A DNA stretch of 64,000 nt from Acidiphilium multivorum AIU301 (GCF_000202835.1 NC_015186.1:3071501-3135500); one strand, 5' to 3'. Counted from the first letter of the stretch, positions 15,131 to 24,902 are shown. Translations and numbers: made by a program. Notes: generated by a model not told the origin, from the sequence alone.

Positions 15131-15139
15131 GTTGCGGGG

Positions 15140-15298
15140 GCGAGGCTGCCCGGTGCGTCAGGCAAGCACATCCCCGGGGCCAGTAAGTATCTCCCAGGGA
15201 GCTGGCTCTGTCGGAACCGTGGTTCCGGTATTTCCGGCGCCCACCTGCTCACGCAGGCTCTGGGAGGATGTCAACGCCAACGGCCAGGGCGGCTTCGC
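15140..15298 (+). ncRNA. ssrS: 6S RNA
   Basis: The interval lies between zapA and the 5-formyl-THF cyclo-ligase gene, the classical 6S RNA position. The ends pair: GCGAGGCTGCCC (15140-15151) with GGGCGGCTTCGC (15287-15298), twelve pairs counting G-U. Inside, CTCCCAG (15191-15197) pairs with CTGGGAG (15260-15266) and encloses a stem around GGAACCGTGGTTCC, leaving an open central bubble as in 6S RNA, which mimics an open promoter and binds the housekeeping RNA polymerase in stationary phase. The ends are approximate. Confidence 0.8.
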
Positions 15299-15322
15299 AC
15301 TTTTGCTCCTCTCCCCGACAGC

Positions 15323-15880
15323 ATGACCGAGCTCGATCTCATCGCCCGCAAGGCGGCGGCGCGGCAGGCCGCCCTCGACCGGCGCGACGGGCTCGACCCG
15401 GCACTCGGCGCGCGCCTGGCCGCCGTGGTGCTGGAGCAGTGCCCGCCGCCCGCCGGCGCGGTGGTTTCGGGGTTCTGGCCGATCGGGGCGGAAATCGACA
15501 TCCGGCCGCTGCTGGCCGAGCTGGAGGCGCGGGGGCATGCGATCGGCCTGCCGGTGACGCCGAGGCGCGGCCTGCCGCTCACCTTCCGGCGCTGGCGGCG
15601 CGGCGCGGCGCTGGTGCCGGGGCGGTTCGGCACCTCGCACCCCGAGGGCGAGGAGATCGTGCCCGATTTCGTGCTGGTGCCGCTGCTGGCCTTCGACCGG
15701 CGGGGCAACCGGCTTGGCTATGGCGCGGGGTATTACGACCGCACGCTGGCCGGCCTGCCCGATGCGTTCCGGCTGGGGTGCGCCTATGCATCGCAGGAGG
15801 TGGACGAGGTGCCGGTGGGACCGCAGGATGCGCGCCTTCATGCGGTGGCGACCGAACGCGGCGTGGTGCGCGCGGGCTGA
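15323..15880 (+). CDS. 5-formyltetrahydrofolate cyclo-ligase
   Basis: A 185-aa enzyme that converts 5-formyl-THF to 5,10-methenyl-THF with ATP. Family features are the N-terminal RKAAARQAALDRRD segment, the central FWPIGAEIDIRPLL substrate loop, LVPLLAFDRRGNRLGYG and the signature GYGAGYYDRTLA (about 131-142). The start ATG 15323 lies about 25 nt behind the 6S RNA 3' stem, so the gene is probably read through from the 6S promoter, as in other bacteria. Confidence 0.92.
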   Translation: MTELDLIARKAAARQAALDRRDGLDPALGARLAAVVLEQCPPPAGAVVSGFWPIGAEIDIRPLLAELEARGHAIGLPVTPRRGLPLTFRRWRRGAALVPGRFGTSHPEGEEIVPDFVLVPLLAFDRRGNRLGYGAGYYDRTLAGLPDAFRLGCAYASQEVDEVPVGPQDARLHAVATERGVVRAG

Positions 15881-15901
15881 CGCCGCCTTTCAGGGTGGTC
15901 A

Positions 15902-17047
15902 ATGGATATCATTCGGATTCCGCGATCGAAGATCGGCGATATCGGGCGGCTGGCCTTTGCCGACCCGGCGGTGGACAACCTGGCGTTCGGCGAGTCCGAC
16001 CGGGCGCCGCCGGACGCGGCGCGGGCGGCGCTGATCCGCGCCGTCGAGGCCGGGGACACGCATTACGTGGACAGCCGGGGGCGGCTGTCGCTCCGCCTCG
16101 CGCTGGCGGATTATCTGAGCCGGGTGCACGCGAAACCGGTGGCGGAGACGCGGATCGCGGTGACCGCCTCGGGCATGGCGGCGATCGGCGTCGCCTTCAC
16201 CGCGATCTTGCGGCAGGGCGACAAGGTGGTGATCCACGAGCCGGAATGGCCGAACCTCGCCGGGGCGGCGCTGGCGCGGCGGGCCGAGGTGGTGCGGCTG
16301 CCGCTGGACGAGGACGGGGCGGGCGGATTCCGCCTCGATCTCGACCGGCTGGACGCGGCCCTCGACGGCGCGCGGGTGTTCTGCCTCAATTCGCCGAACA
16401 ACCCGACCGGGTGGATGGCGAGCGACGCGGAGATCGTCGCCATCCTGGAGATCTGCCGGCGGCGGGGCGTGTGGCTGCTGTCGGACGAGGTGTATTCGCG
16501 GCTGAGTTTCGACGGGCGGGCGGCGGCGCCCTCGGCGCTGGACCATGCGGGGCCGGAGGATCGGGTGATCGTCGCCAATTCGGTGTCGAAGACCTGGGCG
16601 ATGACGGGATTCCGCGTCGGCTGGCTGGTGCTGCCGGAGGGCGAGCGGGACGCGGTGGGCGAGCTGATCGAGGCGACGCATTCCGGCGTGGCGCCCTTCG
16701 CGCAGGAGGCGGCGCGGGCGGCGCTGGAGTGCGAGGACTATGTCGCCGGGTTCCGGGCGTTCTGCGCCGAGGGGCGGGCGATCGTCGGCGCCGGGCTCGC
16801 CGGGCTCAACCGCGTGCGCTACAGCGCGGCGCCGGCCGGGCTCTATGCCTTCGCGCGGATCGAGGGGGTGGCGGACAGCCTGGAACTGGCGCGGCACCTC
16901 GCCATCGCGCACAAGGTGGCGGTGGCGCCGGGGATCGCGTTCGGCGCGGCGGGCGAGGGGCATTTGCGGATCTGCTTCGCCCAGAGCCCGGAAAAGCTGG
17001 AGCGGGCGATGACGAAATTGCGCGCGGGGCTGGCGGCGTTAACCTGA
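15902..17047 (+). CDS. Class I/II pyridoxal-phosphate aminotransferase
   Basis: A 381-aa fold-type I enzyme. Seen are NSPNNPTGW (about 162-170), WLLSDEVYSRLSF with the PLP-phenol-binding Asp/Tyr, and NSVSKTWAMTGFRVGW with the Schiff-base Lys at residue 230; the C-terminal substrate-binding Arg lies in HLRICFAQSP. The subgroup resembles aspartate/aromatic-type aminotransferases annotated generically; the amino donor cannot be fixed. The stop codon overlaps a possible ATG (TGATG) of the following gene. Confidence 0.85.
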   Translation: MDIIRIPRSKIGDIGRLAFADPAVDNLAFGESDRAPPDAARAALIRAVEAGDTHYVDSRGRLSLRLALADYLSRVHAKPVAETRIAVTASGMAAIGVAFTAILRQGDKVVIHEPEWPNLAGAALARRAEVVRLPLDEDGAGGFRLDLDRLDAALDGARVFCLNSPNNPTGWMASDAEIVAILEICRRRGVWLLSDEVYSRLSFDGRAAAPSALDHAGPEDRVIVANSVSKTWAMTGFRVGWLVLPEGERDAVGELIEATHSGVAPFAQEAARAALECEDYVAGFRAFCAEGRAIVGAGLAGLNRVRYSAAPAGLYAFARIEGVADSLELARHLAIAHKVAVAPGIAFGAAGEGHLRICFAQSPEKLERAMTKLRAGLAALT

Positions 17048-17076
17048 TGTTTACATGTTCACGTTATGTTCCAGAG

Positions 17077-17670
17077 ATGATTTCGAACAGGAGATGGATC
17101 GGTCTGGTCGCGGCGGCCTGGATGCTGGCCGGCGGGGTGGCGGCGGCGCGGGGGGCTTCGGCGCTGCCCGATCCGGCGCTGACGCCGGGGGCGATCAACC
17201 CCGCGGTGCGCGAGGCGACGATCGGTGCCACGATCTGCCGGCGCGGCTGGACGCGGACGGTGCGGCCGCCGGTGTCCTATACCGAGCCGCTGAAGAAGGC
17301 GCAGATCCGGCGCTATGGCTATGCCGATGCGCAGCCCTGGAAATACGAGGAGGATCACCTGATCCCGCTCGCGCTCGGCGGCTCGCCAACCAGCCCGGCG
17401 AATCTCTGGCCGGAGCCGCATCTCGGGCGGGGGCAGTGGGGCTCCTATGCGAAGGACCGGCTGGAGGCGCGGATGGCGCGGCTGGTCTGCGCGCATCGGC
17501 TGGGGCTGGACGAGGCGCGGCGGATGATCGCGCGGGACTGGATTTCTGCTTATCGGCGCTTCATCGGATCGCGGCCGGACAATGCGCCGTTGCATGGGCG
17601 CGGCGCGGGATATGACGGCGGATACCGGCCGTATCACCACTGGCATCACTGGTATCGGCGCGACTGGTGA
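17077..17670 (+). CDS. Exported HNH-endonuclease-like protein with His-rich tail
   Basis: A 197-aa protein from ATG 17077 (an upstream in-frame ATG at 17047 would overlap the previous stop). A signal peptide covers about residues 1-28. The core carries YEEDHLIPLALGG (near 90-102) and NLWPEP (about 109-114), which is the arrangement seen in a group of small secreted HNH-like nucleases where D-H-L-I-P and the N...P motifs form the metal site. The C-terminus is rich in Tyr, His and Trp (YRPYHHWHHWYRRDW). A role in digesting external DNA is plausible but unproven. Confidence 0.65.
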   Translation: MISNRRWIGLVAAAWMLAGGVAAARGASALPDPALTPGAINPAVREATIGATICRRGWTRTVRPPVSYTEPLKKAQIRRYGYADAQPWKYEEDHLIPLALGGSPTSPANLWPEPHLGRGQWGSYAKDRLEARMARLVCAHRLGLDEARRMIARDWISAYRRFIGSRPDNAPLHGRGAGYDGGYRPYHHWHHWYRRDW

Positions 17671-17819
17671 GGCGCAGCTGGTGAGGCGGGACTGGTAAGG
17701 CGGGGCGGCGCGAGCCGTCACGCTACGGCAGGTCGCCTTTTGGTGTCTGCAAATCGCCGCTGACATTCAGCAATGCGCGGATCGTCGGGTTTCCGGATGA
17801 TCCGGGACGGCGCAAGATT

Positions 17820-18758
17820 TCAGGCGGGGCGGTCGGCATCGGCGCCGGTCAGCGCGCGGGCGAATTCGGTGGCGTCGAACGGGCGGAGATCGGCCGCCTG
17901 TTCGCCGACGCCCACGGCATGGATCGGCAGGGCGGCGGTTTCGGCCAGGGCGACGACGACGCCGGCGCGGGCCGAGCCGTCGAGCTTGGTGACGATCAGC
18001 CCGGTGAGATCGACCATCTCCTTGAAGGTGGCGACCTGGGCGATGGCGTTCTGGCCGGTGGTGGCGTCGAGCGTCAGCAGCACGGCGTGGGGGGCGGTTT
18101 CATCCTGCTTGCGGATGACGCGGATGATCTTGCGCAGCTCCTCCATCAGCGCGGCCTTGTTGTGCAGGCGGCCGGCGGTGTCGATCAGCACGATGTCGTG
18201 CCCGTCGCGCCGGGCGCGGGCGATGGCGTCGAAGGCGAGGCCGGCGGGGTCGGCGTTGGCGGGGCCGGTCATCACCGGCGCGCCGGTCCGCTCGCCCCAG
18301 ACCTGGAGCTGTTCGACCGCGGCGGCGCGGAACGTGTCGCCGGCGACGAGCAGGGGTCTGGCGCCGGCCTCGGCATAGGACTGGGCGAGCTTGCCGATCG
18401 TGGTGGTCTTGCCGGTGCCGTTGACGCCGACCATCAGGATCACGAACGGGTTTTTGCTCCGGTCGATCGCGAGCGGCTGCGCGACGGGGGCGAGGATTTT
18501 CGCCACCTCCTCGGCCAGCGACGCGCGGATTTCGGGAGCGGAAACGTCCTGGCCGAAGCGGGTGCGGCGGAAGGCGCGGATGACGCGGGCGGCGGCGGCG
18601 GGGCCGAGATCGGCGGTGATGAGCAGGTCTTCGAGCTCTTCCAGCGCCGCGTCGTCGAGCTTGCGCTTGGTGAAGGTGTCGGTGATGCCGGCGGCGAGCT
18701 TCTGGGTGCTGCGGGTGAGGCCGGATTTGAGGCGCGAGAGAAAGCCGAGCGCCATCAT
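17820..18758 (-). CDS. ftsY: Signal recognition particle receptor FtsY
   Basis: A 312-aa SRP-type GTPase that docks SRP-ribosome complexes at the membrane. The N-terminal four-helix domain is followed by the NG domain with P-loop GVNGTGKTTT (111-120), the DTAGR motif (193-197) and TKLDGSA (257-263), which specifies guanine. There is no long acidic A domain, as usual in short alphaproteobacterial FtsY. ATG 18758 shares ATGA with the stop of mtaB; a second ATG follows directly. Confidence 0.95.
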   Translation of the reverse strand: MMALGFLSRLKSGLTRSTQKLAAGITDTFTKRKLDDAALEELEDLLITADLGPAAAARVIRAFRRTRFGQDVSAPEIRASLAEEVAKILAPVAQPLAIDRSKNPFVILMVGVNGTGKTTTIGKLAQSYAEAGARPLLVAGDTFRAAAVEQLQVWGERTGAPVMTGPANADPAGLAFDAIARARRDGHDIVLIDTAGRLHNKAALMEELRKIIRVIRKQDETAPHAVLLTLDATTGQNAIAQVATFKEMVDLTGLIVTKLDGSARAGVVVALAETAALPIHAVGVGEQAADLRPFDATEFARALTGADADRPA

Positions 18759-19990
18759 TCTGCTCCTGCGGTCACGCCGGTGGCATCCGCGCCGGTGATC
18801 CTCGCCGTGACGAGCGCGCCCGGGGTGACGGGTGCGGAAAAGCGGATCGGCGCGAAGGTTTCGGTGTGGCCGGCGGTTTCGGTCTCGGCCAGGGCGGTGA
18901 CGGTGGTGCCGGTCATGGCGCGGAAGCGGGCTTCGGCGCGGCGGGCGCCGGCCTCGCGCAGGCGGGCGGCGCGGGCGCGGCGTTCGGCCATCGGCAAAGC
19001 GGGGATGCGCGCGGCGGGCGTGCCCTTGCGGGCGGAGAAGGGGAAGACGTGGAGATAGTCGAGCCCGGCGTCGTCGACCAGCGCGAGGGTTTCGGCGAAA
19101 TGCGCCTCGGTTTCGGTGGGGAAACCGGCGATGAGGTCGGCGCCGAGGGCGATGTCGGGGCGGAGCGCGCGGGCGCGGACGGCGGCCTCGATGACGTGGT
19201 GGCGGAGATGGCGGCGCTTCATGCGCTTGAGGATGAGGTCGGATCCGGCCTGCACCGAGAGATGCAGATGCGGCATCAGCCGGGGCTCGGATTCGAGCAG
19301 GCGCCAGAGATCGTCGTCGATCTCGGCGGGGTCGATCGAGGAGAGGCGCAGGCGCGGCAGGTCCGGCACGGCGGCGAGCAGGCGGCGGCAGAGCTGGCCG
19401 AGTTTCGGCGCGCCGGGCAGGTCGGCGCCGTAGGAGGTGAGGTCGACGCCGGTGAGCACCACCTCGTTGTAGCCATTGGCGACGAGGGTGCGGACCTGCT
19501 CGACCACGGCGCCGAGCGGGATCGAGCGCGAGGGGCCGCGGCCATAGGGGATGATGCAGAAGGTGCAGCGGTGATCGCAGCCCTGCTGCACCTCGATGAA
19601 GGCGCGCGCGCGGGTGCCGAAGCCCTCGATCAGGTGGGCGGCGGTCTGGCGGAGCTGCATGATGTCGGCGACGAGGACCGGCGCTTCCGACCGCCAGGCC
19701 TCGGGCGTGAGCTTCTCGGCGTTGCCGAGGACGCGGGCGACACCCTCGATGCTCGACCAGGCGGCCGGGTCGATCTGGGCGGCGCAGCCGGTGACGATGA
19801 TTTTCGCGCCGGGGTCGGCGCGGTGGGCGCGGCGTATGGCCTGGCGGGCCTGGCGCTCGGCCTCGGCGGTGACGGCGCAGGTGTTGACGATGACGGCGTC
19901 GCCGAGCCCGGCGGCCTCGGCATGGCCGCGCATCACCTCGCTCTCGAAGGCGTTGAGGCGGCAGCCGAAGGTGAGGATGTCGAGGCTCAT
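18755..19990 (-). CDS. mtaB: tRNA t6A37 methylthiotransferase MtaB
   Basis: A 411-aa radical-SAM enzyme that adds a methylthio group to t6A at position 37 of tRNAs reading ANN codons. Two iron-sulfur clusters are encoded: the N-terminal UPF0004 domain has C10, C38 and C69, and the radical-SAM motif is C138-x3-C142-x2-C145 ([16 protein letters not shown]). A C-terminal TRAM-like end follows. It overlaps both neighbours by 4 nt (ATGA) in a dapF-mtaB-ftsY operon, a common alphaproteobacterial order. Confidence 0.93.
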   Translation of the reverse strand: MSLDILTFGCRLNAFESEVMRGHAEAAGLGDAVIVNTCAVTAEAERQARQAIRRAHRADPGAKIIVTGCAAQIDPAAWSSIEGVARVLGNAEKLTPEAWRSEAPVLVADIMQLRQTAAHLIEGFGTRARAFIEVQQGCDHRCTFCIIPYGRGPSRSIPLGAVVEQVRTLVANGYNEVVLTGVDLTSYGADLPGAPKLGQLCRRLLAAVPDLPRLRLSSIDPAEIDDDLWRLLESEPRLMPHLHLSVQAGSDLILKRMKRRHLRHHVIEAAVRARALRPDIALGADLIAGFPTETEAHFAETLALVDDAGLDYLHVFPFSARKGTPAARIPALPMAERRARAARLREAGARRAEARFRAMTGTTVTALAETETAGHTETFAPIRFSAPVTPGALVTARITGADATGVTAGAE

Positions 19991-20820
19991 GGCGCGAGCA
20001 TGGCCGCGTCCAGCTCGCCCTCGAAGACCAGGGCGACGGGGCCTTCCATCAGCACGTGGCCGTCGTCGCGCCAGGTGAGGGTGAGGGTGCCGCCGTCCAT
20101 CTCGATCTCGGCGCGGCGGGCGGCGAGGCCGCGGCGATGGGCGTTGACCAGGGCGGCGCAGGCGCCGGAACCGCAGGCGAGGGTGAGGCCGGCGCCGCGT
20201 TCCCAGACGCGCAGGCGGATGCGGTCCGGCGCGTCGATCCGGGCGAAGCCGATATTGGCGCGCTCGGGGAAGAGGCGGGCGTGTTCGAGCTTGGGGCCGA
20301 TCGTCTCGATCTGCAGGTGGGTCAGGTCGTCGACGAAGAAGGTGGCGTGGGGGTTGCCCATCGAGCAGGCGGCGGGGTTCTGCACCGGGCCGAGGGCGAG
20401 GCGGAGCGAGAGCGTGTCCGCCGGTTCGGCCAGGGGAATGTCTTCCCAGCCGAGTTTCGGCGCGCCCATGTCGACCTCGACCAGGGTGGGGCCCTTGATT
20501 TCGGCGGGCAGCAGGCCGGCATTGGTGCGGATGGCGAGGCGGCGGGCGCCGGTTTCGCCGGCGAGCAGGGCGGCGACGCAGCGCGTGGCGTTGCCGCAGG
20601 CGCCGGATTCCGAGCCATCGGCGTTGAGGATGCGCATGAAGGCGGCGGCGCCGTCGTCCGGCTCGATCAGGATGATCTGGTCGCAGCCGACGCCGCGGTG
20701 ACGGTCGGCGATGCGGGCGGCGGCGGCGGGGGCGAGGTCAAGCGGGTGCGCGCGGGCATCGAGAACGACGAAATCGTTCCCGGCGCCGTGCATTTTCAGA
20801 AAGGGTCGGGCCGCTGCCAT
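19987..20820 (-). CDS. dapF: Diaminopimelate epimerase
   Basis: A 277-aa cofactor-free epimerase that makes meso-diaminopimelate for peptidoglycan and lysine. The two catalytic cysteines are present: C75 in ACGNATRC and C216 in ACGSGACAA. The N-terminal [15 protein letters not shown] start is typical. It is the first gene of the dapF-mtaB-ftsY operon. The neighbouring permease gene ends 42 nt upstream on the same strand, so the operon may extend further. Confidence 0.96.
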   Translation of the reverse strand: MAAARPFLKMHGAGNDFVVLDARAHPLDLAPAAAARIADRHRGVGCDQIILIEPDDGAAAFMRILNADGSESGACGNATRCVAALLAGETGARRLAIRTNAGLLPAEIKGPTLVEVDMGAPKLGWEDIPLAEPADTLSLRLALGPVQNPAACSMGNPHATFFVDDLTHLQIETIGPKLEHARLFPERANIGFARIDAPDRIRLRVWERGAGLTLACGSGACAALVNAHRRGLAARRAEIEMDGGTLTLTWRDDGHVLMEGPVALVFEGELDAAMLAP

Positions 20821-20862
20821 GCGGTTCGTATATGGCGTCGCGGCGCGGCGCGGAAGGGGGCG

Positions 20863-22332
20863 CTATTCGAGGGGGAGCGTTGCGGTGACGGCGGCGAGGC
20901 CGGGGGCGACGCGGCGGGCGCGGAGATAGAGCGCCGTGCCGATCAGCGCCATCACCGCGCCCTGGAACAGCGGCTGGACGTAGAAGGGCGCGTGGGGCAG
21001 CACCAGCACCGAGCGGATCAGCGCGATGGTGACGACGATGGAGAGCAGGGCGACGGGCACGACCATGACGCCGCGGCGGAAGGGCTCGGACCAGCCATGG
21101 CTGGCATGGCGCGGGTTGTAGCGCAGGTTGAGCGCGGCGCAGGCGACGGCGAGCCAGACCAGCAGGATGGTGACCGAGCGGGCGACGATGCCGAAGGCCC
21201 AGCCGATATAGGTCGCCTGCACGAGGAAGAGCGAGGCGAGCACGACGGTGAGGGTGAGGGCGGCGACCGGGGCGCGGCGGCGCGAGGTTTCGGCGAAGCG
21301 GGCGGGGATCAGCCCGTCCTCGGCCCAGGCGAAGAGCATGCGCGAGGTGACGACCATCTGCGGCGCGAGCGTCTTGCCGACGATGAGCGCGATCACGAGG
21401 TCGAGCGCCGCGGCGAGCGGGCGCGGGGCGGCGAGGCCGATGATGCCGGGGGCGGTGACGAGGGAGGCGTGCTTGTGGCGGATGAGGTCCAGCGCCGCCC
21501 ACCAGGGCACGGCGTGCAGCAGCGCCGCGGCGACCAGCGAGAACAGCACGACCGAGGTGAGCCAGGCGATGACGATGCCGCGCGGCATCACGGTTTCGGC
21601 GTGTTCGGTCTCGCCCGACAGGGCGGGCGCGCCGGACAGCCCGCCATAGGCGAAGATGAACAGGGTGCAGACGGCGAGGAAGGCGTGCGCGTCGAAGGGC
21701 GGGGCGGCGGCGGGGCGGGCGAAGGCGATGCCGGTGCGCGCCGCGGCGGTGTGCAGCAGGGCGGCGGGGTCGGCGGCGAAGCCGATGACGCCGACGGCGA
21801 GGGCGGTGACCACGACGAGCGCGAGCAGGATGACGACGAGGCGGCCGTAATCGCGGATGCCGGCGACATGGATGCCGTAGATGATCCAGAGTGCGGCGAG
21901 GCCGAGGACGAGATGGCCGGGCTTCGAGAGCAGCAGGTGGCCGGCGGCGAAGCCGGCATTGACCATCGCGTTGCCGAGGAAATTGCCGAAGGCGAAGGCG
22001 ATGAAGCCCATCGCCGCGGTGATGCTGGCCCACCAGACGAAATGCAGGATGAAGCCGAGCGGCAGGTTGAGGGCGCGCACCGTCCAGACATAGGACGAGC
22101 CGGCGCGCGGCATGGCGCGGGAGAACCGGGCGTAGAGGAAGACCTTCAGGAAGATGACGAGGCCTGTCGCGAACATCGCCAGCGGCACCAGCGCGCCGAT
22201 GCCGGGATAGACGCCGAGGCTCTGGGGGACGACGAAGTTGATTCCGGCGCCGTATTCCTGGGTGACGGCCGAGGCGACGACGGCGGCGAGGCCGAGGGTC
22301 TTCGCGAGGCGGAAGCCGGAGGACGCGCTCAT
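20863..22332 (-). CDS. APC-superfamily amino-acid/amine permease
   Basis: A 489-aa inner-membrane transporter with about twelve hydrophobic segments. The APC pattern is visible: GAGINFVVPQSLGVYPGIGALVPL in TM1 and the following region, FSRAMPRAGSSYVW in TM2-3, and FIFAYGGLSGAPALSGETEHAE in TM6 where the substrate site lies. The substrate is unknown. ATG 22332 overlaps the nth stop codon (ATGA), so it is translated together with a DNA-repair gene, probably an accident of packing. Confidence 0.8.
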   Translation of the reverse strand: MSASSGFRLAKTLGLAAVVASAVTQEYGAGINFVVPQSLGVYPGIGALVPLAMFATGLVIFLKVFLYARFSRAMPRAGSSYVWTVRALNLPLGFILHFVWWASITAAMGFIAFAFGNFLGNAMVNAGFAAGHLLLSKPGHLVLGLAALWIIYGIHVAGIRDYGRLVVILLALVVVTALAVGVIGFAADPAALLHTAAARTGIAFARPAAAPPFDAHAFLAVCTLFIFAYGGLSGAPALSGETEHAETVMPRGIVIAWLTSVVLFSLVAAALLHAVPWWAALDLIRHKHASLVTAPGIIGLAAPRPLAAALDLVIALIVGKTLAPQMVVTSRMLFAWAEDGLIPARFAETSRRRAPVAALTLTVVLASLFLVQATYIGWAFGIVARSVTILLVWLAVACAALNLRYNPRHASHGWSEPFRRGVMVVPVALLSIVVTIALIRSVLVLPHAPFYVQPLFQGAVMALIGTALYLRARRVAPGLAAVTATLPLE

Positions 22333-23051
22333 GCCCGGCGGCCCCTCGCGGGTGCCGCGGGTTTGGGGGTGAAGACGCACCATTGCGCGCCGGGGCAGCG
22401 CCAGCATTCGGGCTGGCGGGCCTTGCAGACATAGCGCCCGTGCAGGATCAGCCAGTGATGGGCGCGGCGCAGCAGGTCGGGCGGGATGCGCCTGACCAGG
22501 CCGTCCTCCACCTCGCGCACGGTCTTGCCGGGGGCGAGGCCGGTGCGGTTGGCGAGGCGGAAGATGTGGGTGTCCACCGCCATGGTGGGCTGGCCGAAGA
22601 TTTCGTTGAGCACGACATTCGCGGTCTTGCGGCCGACGCCGGGCAGGGCCTCGAGCGCCTCGCGCTCGGCGGGGACCGCGCCGCCATGCCGCTCGACGAG
22701 GAGCTCGGCGAGGGCGGCGACGTTCCTCGCCTTGGACTGCCAGAGGCCGATCGAGCGGATATGCGGGCCGATGCCCTCGGCGCCGAGGGCCGCCATCGCC
22801 GCCGGGGTGGGGGCGGCGGCGAACAGGCCGGGGGTCGCCTTGTTCACCGCGGCGTCCGTCGTCTGCGCGGAAAGGACGACGGCGACGAGCAGCGAGAACG
22901 GGTCGGCGTAGTGGAGCTCGGTGCGCGGCTCGGGGTTGCCGGCCGAGATGGCTTCGAGGAAGGGGCGGATATCCGCCGTTTTCATCCTGCGCACGCGGGC
23001 CTGCGGGACGGTGGGGCGGCGCTTGGGGGGCGGTTCGGTGGCGGTCGGCAT
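22329..23051 (-). CDS. nth: Endonuclease III (DNA glycosylase/AP lyase)
   Basis: A 240-aa base-excision repair enzyme acting on oxidised pyrimidines. The helix-hairpin-helix LPGVGRKTANVV (136-147) carries the catalytic Lys142, Asp160 lies in VDTHIFR, and the 4Fe-4S cluster ligands are C209, C216, C219 and C225 (C-x6-C-x2-C-x5-C). ATG 23051 gives a basic N-terminal extension; ATG 22985 (218 aa) would start nearer the family's usual N-terminus, and neither has a strong ribosome site. Confidence 0.93.
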   Translation of the reverse strand: MPTATEPPPKRRPTVPQARVRRMKTADIRPFLEAISAGNPEPRTELHYADPFSLLVAVVLSAQTTDAAVNKATPGLFAAAPTPAAMAALGAEGIGPHIRSIGLWQSKARNVAALAELLVERHGGAVPAEREALEALPGVGRKTANVVLNEIFGQPTMAVDTHIFRLANRTGLAPGKTVREVEDGLVRRIPPDLLRRAHHWLILHGRYVCKARQPECWRCPGAQWCVFTPKPAAPARGRRA

Positions 23052-23130
23052 CCGCGATTTGTGCGGGGCGGGGGGGATTTTGGCAAGCATCCATGCTTGC
23101 GGAATGCGCATTCGATGCGAAGATAACGTC

Positions 23131-23649
23131 ATGGCGGAAGCGTTGGGTATGGCCGGACAGGGACGGCCGATTTTCCAGGCGGTGCTGACGCCGCACCGGA
23201 GCATGAGCCGGCGCGGCATGTTCGTCGTGTTCGGGGTGATGGCGACCGGCTCGTTGCTGGTGACCAGCCTGATGTGGCGGCTGGGCGCGATGCCGGTGAT
23301 TGGGTTCAACGGGGCCGATCTCATCCTCGCCGTCACGCTCTACGGGATGAACATGCGCGGGGCGAAGGCGTCCGAGGTGATCGTGCTGACCGACGAGGCG
23401 CTGACCATCACCCGCACCACGCCGGGCGGGCGCAGGAGCGAGGTGCGGCTGGAGGCGGGGTGGCTGCGCGTCGATGTCGAGGAACAGGCGGGGACCAATC
23501 CGATCGTCTCGGTGGCGAACCGGGAGGCGCGGCAGATCGTCGGCATGGCGCTGGGGGATGCGGAGCGGCGGGATTTCGCCGATGCGCTGAAGGCGGCGAT
23601 CCACCGGATGCGCTCGCCGCGCTTCGACAATCCGCAGACACGGGGCTGA
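23131..23649 (+). CDS. DUF2244-family membrane protein
   Basis: A 172-aa protein with two closely spaced hydrophobic segments (RGMFVVFGVMATGSLLVTSLMW and the NGADLILAVTLYGM region), flanked by soluble parts including LTPHRSMSRRG at the front and a C-terminal domain with TRTTPGGRRSEVRLEAGW. This architecture matches DUF2244, a family of alphaproteobacterial membrane proteins usually found near nth and of unknown role. It is divergent from nth, 79 nt apart. Confidence 0.75.
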   Translation: MAEALGMAGQGRPIFQAVLTPHRSMSRRGMFVVFGVMATGSLLVTSLMWRLGAMPVIGFNGADLILAVTLYGMNMRGAKASEVIVLTDEALTITRTTPGGRRSEVRLEAGWLRVDVEEQAGTNPIVSVANREARQIVGMALGDAERRDFADALKAAIHRMRSPRFDNPQTRG

Positions 23650-23721
23650 GTTCCGCCGGCGGGCGTTGCCGCCGGCGCCGGCGGCGTGTTCATTGCCGTT
23701 CTCTTTTCGCGGAATTCCGGC

Positions 23722-24870
23722 ATGAAACTTCCCCTGCTCGCGCTCATCGTCGCGAGCTTCGCCATCGGCACGAGCGAGTTCGTCATCGTCGGGCTGGTGC
23801 CCGATCTCGCGCGCGATTTCTCGGTCTCGATCCCGCGCGCGGGATTTCTGGTCAGCGCCTATGCGCTGGGGGTGAGCTTCGGCTCGCCGTTCCTCGCGGT
23901 GCTGGTCGGGCGGTGGCCGCGCAGGGCGGCGCTGCTCGGGCTGATGGGCGTGTTCGTGCTGGGCAACGCGCTCTGCGCGCTGGCGCCGGGCTATGACACG
24001 ATGCTGGCGGCGCGGGTGGTCACCTCGCTGTCGCACGGGGCGTTCTTCGGGATCGGCTCGGTCGTCGCGGCGGAGCTGGCGCCGCGGGAGAAGCGGGCGC
24101 GGGCGGTGGCGCTGGTGTTTCTCGGCCTCACGCTCGCCAATGTGCTCGGCGTGCCGGCGGGCACCATCCTCGGCCAGGCGGCGGGATGGCGGGCGACCTT
24201 CTGGGTGGTGGCGGCGATCGGCCTTGTCGCGATGGCGGCGATCGCGCTGCTGCTGCCGCGCGACCTGCGGGCGGGATCGGCCAGGCTGCTCAACGAGGTG
24301 CGGATTCTCGGACGGTCGCAGGTGCTGCTCGCCATGCTGATGGCGGTGCTGAGCTCGGCGAGCCTGTTCAGCGTGTTCACCTATATCGCGCCGATGCTCG
24401 AACGGGTGGGCGGGCTGTCGCCGCACTGGGTCAGCGTGGCGCTGCTGGTGTTCGGCGCCGGGCTGACGGCGGGCGGGCTGCTCGGCGGGCGGCTCGCGGA
24501 CCGGCATGCGGCGCGCACGATCGTCGCGACGCTGTCGGCGATCGCCGTGCTGCTGGTGGCGCTGCGGGCGGCGCTGCCGTTCGGCCTGGTGGCCGTGCTG
24601 GTGATGGCGGGCTGGGGGATGGCGGTGTTCACCCTGGTCTCGCCGTTGCAGACGCGGGTGATCGACCATGCGCGGGATGCGCCGAACCTTGCCTCGACGA
24701 TCAACCAGGGGGCGTTCAATCTCGGCAATGCCGGCGGGGCGTGGCTGGGCGGGGCGGCGCTGGGCGCCGGGATCGGCTATCGGAGCCTGCCGCTGCTGGG
24801 CGCTGCGCTCGCGCTGGCGGGGCTGGCGGTGGCGGCCTGGGCGTTCGGGCTGGAGCGGCGGCGGGGCTGA
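23722..24870 (+). CDS. MFS exporter (DHA1, AraJ/arabinose-efflux type)
   Basis: A 382-aa inner-membrane transporter with about twelve hydrophobic segments. The N-terminal FAIGTSEFVIVGLVPDLARD and the A-x-x-x-G-x-x-x-G-x-P segment (ALGVSFGSPFLAVLVGRW) are typical of drug- and sugar-efflux DHA1 members; the motif-C-like LANVLGVPAGTILGQAAGWR marks antiporters. The natural substrate is unknown. ATG 23722 is chosen over 23686 because it starts directly at the first membrane segment. Confidence 0.85.
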   Translation: MKLPLLALIVASFAIGTSEFVIVGLVPDLARDFSVSIPRAGFLVSAYALGVSFGSPFLAVLVGRWPRRAALLGLMGVFVLGNALCALAPGYDTMLAARVVTSLSHGAFFGIGSVVAAELAPREKRARAVALVFLGLTLANVLGVPAGTILGQAAGWRATFWVVAAIGLVAMAAIALLLPRDLRAGSARLLNEVRILGRSQVLLAMLMAVLSSASLFSVFTYIAPMLERVGGLSPHWVSVALLVFGAGLTAGGLLGGRLADRHAARTIVATLSAIAVLLVALRAALPFGLVAVLVMAGWGMAVFTLVSPLQTRVIDHARDAPNLASTINQGAFNLGNAGGAWLGGAALGAGIGYRSLPLLGAALALAGLAVAAWAFGLERRRG

Positions 24871-24902
24871 ACGGCGGCGCGGCGCAAAAAGGCGGGGCTC
24901 AA

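Noticed and set aside
20056..22434. A 792-codon plus-strand frame rich in Asp/Gly/Glu
   Set aside because: Antisense to dapF and the APC permease, both of which have full family signatures.
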